From: Halomarina halobia
GTDB lineage: Archaea > Halobacteriota > Halobacteria > Halobacteriales > Haloarculaceae
Direction of reading: 5' to 3'
Length of the DNA: 64,000 nucleotides
Assembly (NCBI RefSeq): GCF_029338575.1
Contig: NZ_CP119992.1
Location: 2,852,001-2,916,000 of the forward strand
Made by a program: the position numbers and the translations under genes. Under the pieces are notes generated by a model. It had not been told where the DNA came from. It saw only the letters and a program-made list of their open reading frames with translations, and ran no database searches. Positions 50,392 through 58,698 of this stretch are shown piece after piece (position 1 is the stretch's first letter; each line of letters begins with the position of its first letter).

Positions 50392-52014
50392 TCAGCGTCC
50401 GTCCGCCTCGAAGAGCGCGGTCATGACGGCGTCGAGGCCCTTGCGGAGGTGTTTGTGGAAGGTGGGGGCGGTGATGCCCATGGCGGCGGCGACCTCCTCG
50501 GCGGTACTCTCTCTGGACCACTCGAAGTAGCCGGCGCGGTAGGCCGCCTCCAGCGCGTCGCGCTGGCGCTCGGTCAGCCGTTCCCCGAGTCGTTGCCTCT
50601 CGTCGGGACGGTTCGCCGGGTCCGACCGGTCGACCTCCCGCTTGCGCCGTAGCTCCGTCTCCGGGAACGCGGTCTTGACCTGCTCGACCAGCGCCCGGAC
50701 GTCGGTGTGCGGGGAGACTTCGCAGACGAAGTCGGCGACGCCGTCCTCCACGACGATCGACCGGACGGTCGCGCCGTACTCCGCGAGCGCGAGCGTGATG
50801 AACGACTCGACCAGCTGGAACTGGAGGAGCGCGCCGTCCTCCTCCTCGCGGATCACCCGACACTCGCTGATGGTCGGTTCGTCGGCGGCGGCCTCGACCA
50901 CGACGCGCGGATCGACGCCGGAGATGAACTCGTAGGCGAGCAGCGTGCCGTCGGACGCCGGGACGAGGCTCTGCAGCTCGCCGCGGTAGCCGTACTCCGC
51001 CGAGAGGCCGATGAGGAACGATCGTCGGTCGGTGCTGCGGAATTCGAGCTCCACGACGGTGTCCGAGAGGAGCTGGCGCTTGTTCTCGATGGTGTGGTAC
51101 GCGTAGCCGATGACGGTACCCAGTTCGCGGAGGATCTTCAGTTCGTACTCGCCGAACGCGTCCTCGCGGTCGGCGGTGAGACCGACGACGCCGTAGACGA
51201 TCCGACCGTAGGTGAGGGGCACGACGACGACGCGGTGCCCCCGCGCGTCGGCCGGGAGCCAGTCGAGCGGCCGCGAGCGGGAGTCGCCCGCGGGGAGCAC
51301 CTGCGGTTCCCGCGTCCGAACGGCGCGGCCCGTCGCGCCGTCCTTCAACGCTACGACGTCCGCGGTGGCGGTCCCGCCGTCCTCGGCGATCCCGGCCCCC
51401 GACTGCGCGCGGACGACTGCCTCGTCGCGCTCCGGGCGGTAATCGGCGATGCTGGCGGTCTCGTACAGCTCCGAGTTCACGAGCCGGTCGCAGAGCGGCT
51501 GGTACGCCTCCTCGCGGGTCGACGCCTGCAGGAGGACGTCGAGCGTCGCCCTCACGCAGTTACCGACGCGCTCTACGTGTTCGAGTTGCGCGCACCGACG
51601 CCGGAGCTTCCGCTCGGTCGCTTCGAGGGCGACCTGTGCGGTGACGTCGTACGCGACGTCCATCACGCCCTCGACCGCCCCGTCGCGTCCCCGGATCGGC
51701 GCGGCGACGAGTCGGTAGGTCCGATCCTCGTCGCCGTCCGGTAGCGTCACCCGACGCTCGACGAGTTCCCCCGTCTCGCGGGCGGCCTCCTTCGGTTCGC
51801 GGAGGCGATCCGCGACGTCGGTCGCGTAGAGCTCGTCGTCGCGTTTCCCCACCATCTCCGACTCGGGCAGGTCGCCGACGAGCGGGCGGTACACCCGGAC
51901 GTACCGCAGTTCCGCGTCGGTTCGACTCGCGCCGACCGCCCCGTTACCGACGACGTGGCGTAGGTGTTGGTCGTTCGGACACGTTTCCCCCCTGTCGTTT
52001 GTGCTCCCCGGCAT
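50392..52014 (-). CDS. PAS/GAF/Bat-type HTH_10 transcriptional regulator
   Basis: 540 residues. An N-terminal PAS-like sensor (about 30-135; GASRTDAELRYVRVYRPLVGDL, ending VMDVAYDVTAQVALE) resembles the heme-free PAS of sensory regulators. A GAF domain (about 160-320) has the DVLLQASTREEAY start and ELKILRELGTVIGYAY end. The Bat-associated domain follows, then HTH_10 at the C-terminus (LTERQRDALEAAYRAGYFEW). It probably senses a small molecule or redox state and binds DNA. A CCTATATAC box at 52094-52102 predicts a leader of about 55 nt. The last 179 bp of coding DNA are identical to part of the paralogue at 52975-54564. Confidence 0.88.
   Translation of the reverse strand: MPGSTNDRGETCPNDQHLRHVVGNGAVGASRTDAELRYVRVYRPLVGDLPESEMVGKRDDELYATDVADRLREPKEAARETGELVERRVTLPDGDEDRTYRLVAAPIRGRDGAVEGVMDVAYDVTAQVALEATERKLRRRCAQLEHVERVGNCVRATLDVLLQASTREEAYQPLCDRLVNSELYETASIADYRPERDEAVVRAQSGAGIAEDGGTATADVVALKDGATGRAVRTREPQVLPAGDSRSRPLDWLPADARGHRVVVVPLTYGRIVYGVVGLTADREDAFGEYELKILRELGTVIGYAYHTIENKRQLLSDTVVELEFRSTDRRSFLIGLSAEYGYRGELQSLVPASDGTLLAYEFISGVDPRVVVEAAADEPTISECRVIREEEDGALLQFQLVESFITLALAEYGATVRSIVVEDGVADFVCEVSPHTDVRALVEQVKTAFPETELRRKREVDRSDPANRPDERQRLGERLTERQRDALEAAYRAGYFEWSRESTAEEVAAAMGITAPTFHKHLRKGLDAVMTALFEADGR
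50400..50578. repeat. 179-bp block identical to 52986-53164
   Basis: The HTH_10-coding 3' ends of the two large Bat-type genes are identical base for base over this block, although the rest of the two genes is strongly diverged. Gene conversion or a recent recombination is the simplest cause. Confidence 0.9.
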
Positions 52015-52093
52015 CGTTCCTGGATCTGTCCCCTCGCGAACGCGCGGCGAGGGTGATCGACGGACCGCGTCTACGGGGTGATTCCGCGGAGTC

Positions 52094-52102
52094 GTATATA
52101 GG
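52094..52102 (-). promoter_or_regulatory. TATA box of the first large Bat-type regulator
   Basis: CCTATATAC on the minus strand, about 85 nt before the start codon. Confidence 0.45.
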
Positions 52103-52182
52103 TGGTACGATGTGGCTTCATATGTGATACCGTCACGGCACGAGAGGTCGGGGTCGCGTTCGGGAGCGAGCCGGGGGCCGTC

Positions 52183-52536
52183 TCAGTCCTCGGGGGGTCG
52201 GTGGGGAGCGTAGGCGAGCAGGTGGGCTTCGTCGAGGGCGGTCTGTGCGGGGCCGTAGCCGTCGAGCGCGACCAGGTCCCGCTCCTGATCGTAGGTGAGC
52301 ACGCCGACGGCCGCGAGCGCCGGAACGTGCACGTCGTAGAGCTCGTGGTAGTGTTCGCAGACGACCGCCGGTGGTATCTCGGAAAGCGGGCGGTCGTGCT
52401 CGCGGACGGCCACCTCGTCGGCGAGGTCCGCCAGCGCCAGCGAGACGTGCTCGCGCAGCACGACCATCACGTAGTACCGCGTCGGGTAGATGTCGGCCGG
52501 GTCCTCGTCGCGCCCTGCGGTGTCGGTGGCCGTCAT
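52183..52536 (-). CDS. DUF7344-like small winged-helix protein (copy B)
   Basis: 117 residues. YYVMVVLREHVSLALADLADEVAVREHDRPLSEIP and YDVHVPALAAVGVLTYDQERDLVALDGYG follow the same plan as copy C. Its ATG overlaps the stop of copy A by 4 nt (ATGA), so the pair is translationally coupled and may form a heterodimer. Confidence 0.8.
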   Translation of the reverse strand: MTATDTAGRDEDPADIYPTRYYVMVVLREHVSLALADLADEVAVREHDRPLSEIPPAVVCEHYHELYDVHVPALAAVGVLTYDQERDLVALDGYGPAQTALDEAHLLAYAPHRPPED

Positions 52537-52904
52537 CGCCCTCCGGTGCCGACGTCGCCGCGCTCGTCCGCCCGCGCCAGCAGCAGGTACGGCCGCAGCT
52601 GGTCGGCCGCCGGCTCGCGTTCGACGGTCCGCGCGGCCGCGTCGTAGCTGACGACGCCCGCCGCGTCGAGTTTCGGGAGGTGGACGTGGTGGAGCGCGAT
52701 GGCGACCGCTTCGGGAGTCGCTCCGTCCCGGCCCTCGGTCAGTCGCTCCGCGAGCCGACCGACCTCGATACGCGGTTCGTGACGGTCCAGGTACGTCAGG
52801 ACGCGTCGGCGTCGGCCGTCGCTGAGCAGTCCGAACACGGTGTCGACCGGTAGCGCGCGCTCGACCGTTCTCGCCTCCGATGGACTGCCGGGTACCCCGC
52901 TCAT
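52533..52904 (-). CDS. DUF7344-like winged-helix protein (copy A, canonical)
   Basis: 123 residues. The motif DTVFGLLSDGRRRRVLTYLDRHEP followed by GRLAERLTEGRDGATPEAVAIALHHVHLPKLDAAGVVSYD is the textbook DUF7344 winged-helix of haloarchaea (RRRR-[VI]-[LF] helix and HxHLPKL-x-x-x-G-V-V). These are thought to be DNA-binding regulators. The start lies about 30 nt after a TATA-like TTTATT, with a CTAG palindrome immediately upstream, so the transcript is probably leaderless and operator-controlled. Confidence 0.85.
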   Translation of the reverse strand: MSGVPGSPSEARTVERALPVDTVFGLLSDGRRRRVLTYLDRHEPRIEVGRLAERLTEGRDGATPEAVAIALHHVHLPKLDAAGVVSYDAAARTVEREPAADQLRPYLLLARADERGDVGTGGR

Positions 52905-52930
52905 GCTTATCTGCTCATCGAGTAAGGATC

Positions 52931-52939
52931 GGAATAAAT
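52931..52939 (-). promoter_or_regulatory. TATA box of the copy A-B operon
   Basis: ATTTATTCC on the minus strand, about 30 nt before the ATG at 52904 and about 6 bp downstream of the CTAG palindrome. Confidence 0.5.
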
Positions 52940-52944
52940 GGGGA

Positions 52945-52961
52945 AGCTAGTCTAACTAGCT
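52945..52961. promoter_or_regulatory. CTAG-type palindromic operator candidate, site 2
   Basis: AGCTAGT-CTA-ACTAGCT, perfect 7-bp arms. It shares the AGCTAGT core and the position upstream of TATA with site 1. It also lies between the stop of the second large Bat-type gene and the start of copy A. Confidence 0.65.
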
Positions 52962-52974
52962 CTCGGAAAGCGAC

Positions 52975-54564
52975 TCATGACGGTTCGTCCGCCTCGAAGA
53001 GCGCGGTCATGACGGCGTCGAGGCCCTTGCGGAGGTGTTTGTGGAAGGTGGGGGCGGTGATGCCCATGGCGGCGGCGACCTCCTCGGCGGTACTCTCTCT
53101 GGACCACTCGAAGTAGCCGGCGCGGTAGGCCGCCTCCAGCGCGTCGCGCTGGCGCTCGGTCAGCTGCTCGGCGAGCTGTCGCGCCTCCGGCGGCCGGTCG
53201 TCGGTCACCGCTCCCGTCCGCTCGCGCTTGCGCACGACCTCCGTCTCCGGGGACGCGGTCGTCACGTGCTCGACGAACGCGCGGACGTCCGTGTGCGGGG
53301 AGACTTCGCAGACGAGATCCATGACGCCGTCCTCGACCACGAGCGACCGAACGTTCGCCCCGTACTCGGCGATCGGGAGGGACAGGAACCCGGCGACCAG
53401 CCGACACTGCACGAGTGCCGCCTGGTCGGCGACGTCCTCGCTGACGACGCGACACTCGCGGACGTCGGAGGTCTCGGCCATCGAGTCGAGGACGATCCGA
53501 GGATCGACGTCGCGCACCTCGACGTAGGCGAGCAGCGTGTCGTCCGGGGCGGGCACGAGGCTGCGAAGCTCGAAGCGTCCGCCGTGCTCCGCGTTCACGG
53601 CGACGGCGTGCAGACGGGTGTCCGTGCTGCGGAACTCGACCTCGACGACGGTGTCCGAGAGGAGCAGCTGTCGGTTCTCGATGGCGCGGTAGGCGTACCC
53701 CACGATGGCACCGATCTCCGCCAGGACGAGCCGTTCGTACTCCTCGAAGGCGCTCGTGCGAGCGGTATAGACGCCCAACAGGCCGTAGACGGTCTCGCCG
53801 TGGAAGAGCGGGACGACGATCCCGGCGGCGAGGTCCCGGAACCGATCCGCCGGGAGGGACGTCGCGGAGAGGTGGCCGGCCAGGTCGGTGACGACCTGCG
53901 CCTCCCTCGTACGGACGGCGCGCGCCACGGGCCCGTCGGCGTCCGTCGGGTCGGCGGTAAACGAGCCGAGGTCCCCCGCCTCGACGCCGGAGAGCGCTCG
54001 GAGGGCGACCTCGTCGCTCGCCGGGTGATAGTCGCCGAGCCAGGCGACGTCGTACGCGTCCGTCTCGACGAGCCGATCGCAGACGGGTTCGTACACCTCC
54101 TCCCGCGTCGAGGCGTCGAGCAGTATACCGGTCACCGGTCGCACGGCGTCGATGATGCGCTTTACGCGCTCGAGGCGCTCGAACCGCTCCTCGAGCACCC
54201 GCTCCTTCGACGTCGGCTCGGCCCGCTCCGCCGCGACGACGACGAGCCCCGTGACCGCTCCGTCGGTCGTCGTCGGGGCGACGCTCTGATGGACGACGCA
54301 CGAGTCGCCCGACGCCCGCTCGACGGGCACCTCGCCGCGCCACGTCTCGCCCGCGAGCGCCGTCCGCCGGGCTTCCTCCGCGTACCCCGCGGCGTGCTCC
54401 GACACCACGAACCGATACGGACGACCGACGACCTCGCTCGCCCGATACCCGGTGAGCCGCTCGAACGCGCGGTTGGCGTACTCGATGGTCCCGTCCGCGT
54501 CGAGGACGACGACCGCGTGCCCCGCCTGTTCGACTATCCCCCTGAATTCGACGTCTTCTGCCAT
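52975..54564 (-). CDS. PAS/GAF/Bat-type HTH_10 transcriptional regulator (paralogue)
   Basis: 529 residues. PAS sensor at about 5-120 (FRGIVEQAGHAVVVLDADGTIEYANRAFERLTGY), GAF at about 150-310 (GILLDASTREEVYEP to LVLAEIGAIVGYAY), Bat-associated domain and C-terminal HTH_10 identical over its core to the other large paralogue. ATG at 54564 was chosen, 33 codons below the first start, because PAS begins there and an ATTAAT box lies at about 54640. Targets are unknown; the CTAG palindromes are candidates. Confidence 0.88.
   Translation of the reverse strand: MAEDVEFRGIVEQAGHAVVVLDADGTIEYANRAFERLTGYRASEVVGRPYRFVVSEHAAGYAEEARRTALAGETWRGEVPVERASGDSCVVHQSVAPTTTDGAVTGLVVVAAERAEPTSKERVLEERFERLERVKRIIDAVRPVTGILLDASTREEVYEPVCDRLVETDAYDVAWLGDYHPASDEVALRALSGVEAGDLGSFTADPTDADGPVARAVRTREAQVVTDLAGHLSATSLPADRFRDLAAGIVVPLFHGETVYGLLGVYTARTSAFEEYERLVLAEIGAIVGYAYRAIENRQLLLSDTVVEVEFRSTDTRLHAVAVNAEHGGRFELRSLVPAPDDTLLAYVEVRDVDPRIVLDSMAETSDVRECRVVSEDVADQAALVQCRLVAGFLSLPIAEYGANVRSLVVEDGVMDLVCEVSPHTDVRAFVEHVTTASPETEVVRKRERTGAVTDDRPPEARQLAEQLTERQRDALEAAYRAGYFEWSRESTAEEVAAAMGITAPTFHKHLRKGLDAVMTALFEADEPS
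52986..53164. repeat. 179-bp block identical to 50400-50578
   Basis: Second copy of the identical HTH_10-coding segment, same orientation, about 2.6 kb away. Confidence 0.9.
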
Positions 54565-54742
54565 GACTCTCGCGTCCACACGCGCACCGACGCCGCGTCG
54601 GTTGCTAACAGTTGTGTGCGCTGCTGTAGATCGCGACCGCGTATTAATCGTGCCGATCGCCATACTCGAAAACCGAGAGACGCCGCGGTACTGACTGGTC
54701 CGGGACGGAGTGCGTTCCGCCCCGGCGTCGAGGATTCGACCC

Positions 54743-55717
54743 CTACTCCCGCAGGAGGTCCCGGACGCTCGCCTCGACGGACTCCCGCGGTTCCCAGCCG
54801 AGGACGCTGCGGGCCGCTCCGGTGTCGACCTCGAAGGAGTCGACGAGCGTCTCTCCGCTCCTGGGGTTCTCGACGAGCTTCACCTCGGGGTCGAGACCGC
54901 GCTCCTCCAGCGCGATCTCCCGGACGAGTTCGGCCACCTCGATGACGCCGGGGTCCTCGTCGGTCGCGATCTCGAACTTCTCGACGCCGGTCTCGTCGTC
55001 CGCGCGCAGGTCCACCAGTCGCTCGGCGCTACGGACGAACGCCCGCGCCACGTCCTTCACGTGGACGAAGTTACGCGACTGCGTCCCGGGTTCGTACACC
55101 GTCAGGTCCTCGCCGTCGAGCGCGCGGTTCACGAAGAAGTTGATGACCGTCCCCTTCGACACCGTCCGGCCGTCGACCTCGTGTTCGCCGTAGAGGTTGG
55201 CGACCATGAACTGGTGGGACGGGAACGCGCCGTCGGCGTACCACTCGATGGCGGTCTCGTTGAGGACCTTCGTGCGGCCGTACCAGTTGAGCGGGTCGCG
55301 CGGGAGGTCGATCGTGATGGGGAACTCGTCGGGGTCGCCGATGACCGCCATGGAGAACGGAAACCCGAGCGCCGCGCCGGTCTTGCGGCAGAACCAGGCG
55401 ACGTTCTCGGTCCCCTGGACGTTCACCTCGTAGGCGAGGTCGGGGTGGTCGTCGCAGTCGTCCACGCCGCTGAGCGCCGCGAGGTGCAGGACGACGTCCG
55501 CGCCCGAGAGCGCGTCCTCGAGTTCCTCGCGGTGGCGAACGTCGACGTGCTCCACCGGCACGTCGCCGATCCGGCGGACCTCCCCGAGGTAGAAGTTGTC
55601 AAGGGCGGTCACCTCCCAGTCGGGGTGGACCTGCGATAGTTCGTAGACGACGCGGCTGCCGATGTAGCCCGCCGCACCGGTGACGGCGACGTGCGGTGAA
55701 TCGCTCTGGGATGTCAT
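54743..55717 (-). CDS. NAD-dependent sugar-nucleotide epimerase/dehydratase (SDR)
   Basis: 324 residues. Rossmann motif GAAGYIGSRVV, catalytic-type WYGRTKVLNE (YxxxK), HLAALSGVDDCDD and RNFVHVKDVARAF. These are extended short-chain dehydrogenases acting on NDP-sugars. The exact reaction (epimerase, dehydratase or reductase) cannot be chosen. It is the third gene of a tight operon, starting 19 nt after the preceding SDR. Confidence 0.85.
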   Translation of the reverse strand: MTSQSDSPHVAVTGAAGYIGSRVVYELSQVHPDWEVTALDNFYLGEVRRIGDVPVEHVDVRHREELEDALSGADVVLHLAALSGVDDCDDHPDLAYEVNVQGTENVAWFCRKTGAALGFPFSMAVIGDPDEFPITIDLPRDPLNWYGRTKVLNETAIEWYADGAFPSHQFMVANLYGEHEVDGRTVSKGTVINFFVNRALDGEDLTVYEPGTQSRNFVHVKDVARAFVRSAERLVDLRADDETGVEKFEIATDEDPGVIEVAELVREIALEERGLDPEVKLVENPRSGETLVDSFEVDTGAARSVLGWEPRESVEASVRDLLRE

Positions 55718-55736
55718 CGTGGGTAGATAGTGACAG

Positions 55737-56663
55737 TCAGGGTTTGAATGCCTTTGCCAGGTCGCGGACGCCCTCGCGGAGCGTCCACTCCGTCCCGTAG
55801 CCCGTCTCGGCGATGCGGTCGAAGTTCACGTGGTAGGACGGGCCGGGGTGTTCGTCCTCGAGGTACGTCACGTCCACGGGGCCGACCTCCTCGGCGACGA
55901 CCTCCGCGATCTCGCTGATCCGGTAGTTGTCCTCGTTCGACCCGACGTTGTAGACGAGGTGCTCCCAGCGGTCGGGTTCGAGGGCGGCGTGGGCGTACGC
56001 CGCCGCCGCGTCCCGGACGTGGATGAAGGGTCGCCAGTTCGATCCGTCGCCGTAGACCGTGAGGGGCCGACCGGTGAGCGCCCGGAAGACGAACGTGTTC
56101 ACCACGAGATTGAACCGGACGCCGGGGGCGTCGCCGTAGTTGGTCGCCATCCGCAGCGCGACGCCGTCGAGGCCGAACTCCTCGCAGGCGTCGCGCAGCA
56201 GTCCCTCGCACTGGTACTTCGTCTCGGCGTAGGGGTTGATCGGATCGGGTTCGACCGTCTCGTCCAGGTCCGTGCTCGTCGCGCGGCCGTAGAGGTTACA
56301 CGAGGAGGCGACGACGACGTTCCCGACGCCGAGTTTCCCCGCCGCGGTGAGGACGTTCTCCGTCCCGTCGAGGTTGGTCTCGAAGGTCTCCTCGCGGCGG
56401 TCGTGGGTGCTCGACGCGCCGGTGATGGCCGCGAGGTTGACGACGGCGTCGCAGCCGCGCATCGCGCTCTCGACGTTGCCGTACTCGCGCACGTCGCCGA
56501 GGCGGAAGTCGATGCCGTCGGTCAGCGCGCCCTTCAACGCGCGCGGCGATCCCGTGGAGGTGTCGTCCATGACCACGACCCGGTCGACGCGCTCGTCGCC
56601 GTCCAGCAGCGGGACCAGCACGCTGCCGATGTACCCGAGGCCGCCGGTGACGAGGACGTCCAT
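55737..56663 (-). CDS. NAD-dependent sugar-nucleotide epimerase/dehydratase (SDR)
   Basis: 308 residues. It opens with MDVLVTGGLGYIGSVLVPLL; the catalytic region is PYAETKYQCE (YxxxK) after VVASSCNLYG, and WRPFIHVRDAAAAYAHA is the usual C-terminal-side motif. Probably a UDP-sugar epimerase or reductase making an unusual glycan sugar. It starts 3 nt after the sulfoquinovose synthase-like gene. Confidence 0.85.
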   Translation of the reverse strand: MDVLVTGGLGYIGSVLVPLLDGDERVDRVVVMDDTSTGSPRALKGALTDGIDFRLGDVREYGNVESAMRGCDAVVNLAAITGASSTHDRREETFETNLDGTENVLTAAGKLGVGNVVVASSCNLYGRATSTDLDETVEPDPINPYAETKYQCEGLLRDACEEFGLDGVALRMATNYGDAPGVRFNLVVNTFVFRALTGRPLTVYGDGSNWRPFIHVRDAAAAYAHAALEPDRWEHLVYNVGSNEDNYRISEIAEVVAEEVGPVDVTYLEDEHPGPSYHVNFDRIAETGYGTEWTLREGVRDLAKAFKP

Positions 56664-56666
56664 GCC

Positions 56667-57836
56667 TCACTCCTCCAGGACGTCGGGGAGGAAGCGGTCC
56701 TCGTGGGACGTGATGGCGTCGGAGTAGCGCGTGAGCGTCTCGAGGATGTCGCGGACGCCACCCTCGAAGTTCTGGCGCTGCTCGCCGATGAGGCTCATGT
56801 ACCGGTCGTTCGCCATCTCCATCTGGTGCGTCTCGTCCTCGTCGCGCGGGTTCTCGACGTGCGTGACCTCGACGTCGAGGTCGAACTCGTCGCCCACCGA
56901 CGCGATGGTCTCGGCCATCCCCACGATGCTGATGGGCCGGGTGACCTGGTTGTAGACGACGTGTTCGTCGGGGCGCTCGGCGTGGTCGGTGAGCGCCAGC
57001 CGCGTGAGCCCCTCGACCGCGTCCTCGAGCGAGACGAACGGCTTTCGCTGCTCGCCCTTCCCGTACACCGTGAGCGGGTAGCCGGCGACGGCCTGCGCGC
57101 AGAAGCGGTGTGCGACGACGCCGAAGTAGTAGTCGAAGTCGAAGCGCGTCTTCAGGCGGTCGTCGGCGCGCGTCTCCTCGGTCTCCGTCCCGTAGACGAT
57201 GGCCGTCCGCACGTCGGAGATGGGCAGGCCGAACTGCCGGTGGGCGAGCCGCAGGTTCGCCGCGTCGTGGCTCTTCGTGAGGTGGTACCACGACCCAGCC
57301 ATTGCCGGGTAGGGGACCTCGTCGCTCTGCCCCTCGTTCTCCATCACGGCGCCGCCCTCCGGGATGGGGAAGTCCGGCGCGCCGTAGACGCCGGTCGTCG
57401 TCGTCTCGATGAGGTGGGTGTCGGGGAGGTCGTTCTCGTGCAGGCCGAACGCGAGGTTCCGGGTCGCCTGCATGTTGTTGTGCTGCGTGAAGTTCGCCCG
57501 CTCGCCGTTGATCTGGGAGTACGGCGCGCTGGGTTGGGCGGCGGCGTGGACGACCGCGCGCGGCTCGTGCACCCGAAGCAGCTGATCGACGAACCCGCGG
57601 TCGGTCAGGTCGCCCTCGACGAACGAGAGGTTGCGCACGCCGTGGACCTCGCGGGCGGCCTCGAGGCGCTCCTCGATGCTCGAGATGGGGGTCGCGCTGG
57701 TCGCGCCCACGGACTCCACCCACTCGCGCCGCGAGAAGTTGTCCACGATAATGACGCGCTCGTCGGACCGCTCGGCGATGCGGAGAGCCGTCGGCCAACC
57801 GACGTAGCCGTCACCCCCCGTCACGATGATGCTCAT
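56667..57836 (-). CDS. UDP-sulfoquinovose synthase-like NAD-dependent SDR (SQD1/Agl3 group)
   Basis: 389 residues, the usual length of SQD1/Agl3. Features shared with UDP-sulfoquinovose synthases are GGDGYVGWPTALRIAERS (dinucleotide binding), VVHAAAQPSAPYSQ, ATRNLAFGLHEN, ETTTTGVYGAPDFPIPEG, and the catalytic YHLTK (Tyr and Lys). The known reaction is UDP-glucose plus sulfite giving UDP-sulfoquinovose. It is first of a three-gene SDR operon, so a modified sugar may be made in successive steps. A relative of different specificity cannot be excluded. Confidence 0.78.
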   Translation of the reverse strand: MSIIVTGGDGYVGWPTALRIAERSDERVIIVDNFSRREWVESVGATSATPISSIEERLEAAREVHGVRNLSFVEGDLTDRGFVDQLLRVHEPRAVVHAAAQPSAPYSQINGERANFTQHNNMQATRNLAFGLHENDLPDTHLIETTTTGVYGAPDFPIPEGGAVMENEGQSDEVPYPAMAGSWYHLTKSHDAANLRLAHRQFGLPISDVRTAIVYGTETEETRADDRLKTRFDFDYYFGVVAHRFCAQAVAGYPLTVYGKGEQRKPFVSLEDAVEGLTRLALTDHAERPDEHVVYNQVTRPISIVGMAETIASVGDEFDLDVEVTHVENPRDEDETHQMEMANDRYMSLIGEQRQNFEGGVRDILETLTRYSDAITSHEDRFLPDVLEE

Positions 57837-57936
57837 TAGTTACTCACCAGGCGAGTAACTGGCTGCGAGCTACAAATATCTTCCTGCCCGGCCGCGGGGA
57901 GGAACGCTTACCACCCTCCGGGAGTATCACGACTCT

Positions 57937-58698
57937 ATGAGATTCATCGACGAGGAAGGGCGGGTCTTCGGGCGCGTCAACGTCGTCGACGCGCTCGTGG
58001 TGGCGCTCGTCGCGAGCGTGCTCGTCGCCGGCGTCGCGCTCGTCTCGGGGGCGGACGAACCGGAAGCGTCCGCAAACGGCACGGACGCCGCGACGTACGC
58101 CACCGTGTCGTTCGGCTCGCAACCCGACTACCTCGCGGCCGCCGTGGAGTCGAACGACACGGTCGCCGTCGGCGACGCGACCGCCCGGATCACCGACGTG
58201 TACGCCGCTCCCGGCCAGGGCGGCACCGCCGTCTACGCGCGGCTCGCGTTCCCCGACGCCACGCGCGACGCGGGAGCGCGCGCGGCCGGCGAGGAGGCCC
58301 TCCGTCTCGGCTCGGAACTCCCCGTCACGACCCCGACCTATCGGCTCTCGAGCCGGATCGTCGCGCTCGACGGCGGGCCGACGCTCCCCGTCGAGGACCG
58401 ATCGGTCGTCGTCGAGGCGACCACCCACCCGGCGGTCGCCGAGGCGATCGACGCGGGCGACGTATCCCGCGTCGCCGGCCGGCCGGTCGCTCGCGTCGAG
58501 ACCGTCGAATCGGTCGCGGGGAACTCCTCCAACTCGACCGTTCGTCTCCGCCTCTCGCTGCGCACCCTCGCCCGCGACGACGTCGCCTACTTCGGTGACG
58601 CGCCGGTTCGACTCGGCGCGCGGATCCGCTTCGAGTCCGACGCGTACGCCGTGACCGGCACCGTCGTCGCCCTCCCCGACGCAGACGCGGACGTATGA
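57937..58698 (+). CDS. DUF4330-like membrane-anchored protein
   Basis: 253 residues. A short cytoplasmic start (MRFIDEEGRVFGRVNVVDA) leads into one hydrophobic segment (LVVALVASVLVAGVALVSG, about residues 21-39), then a large extracytoplasmic domain with two similar beta-rich halves. The first 20 residues match DUF4330-type proteins. Function is unknown. Its last codons overlap the next gene by 4 nt (ATGA), so they are co-translated. Confidence 0.75.
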   Translation: MRFIDEEGRVFGRVNVVDALVVALVASVLVAGVALVSGADEPEASANGTDAATYATVSFGSQPDYLAAAVESNDTVAVGDATARITDVYAAPGQGGTAVYARLAFPDATRDAGARAAGEEALRLGSELPVTTPTYRLSSRIVALDGGPTLPVEDRSVVVEATTHPAVAEAIDAGDVSRVAGRPVARVETVESVAGNSSNSTVRLRLSLRTLARDDVAYFGDAPVRLGARIRFESDAYAVTGTVVALPDADADV

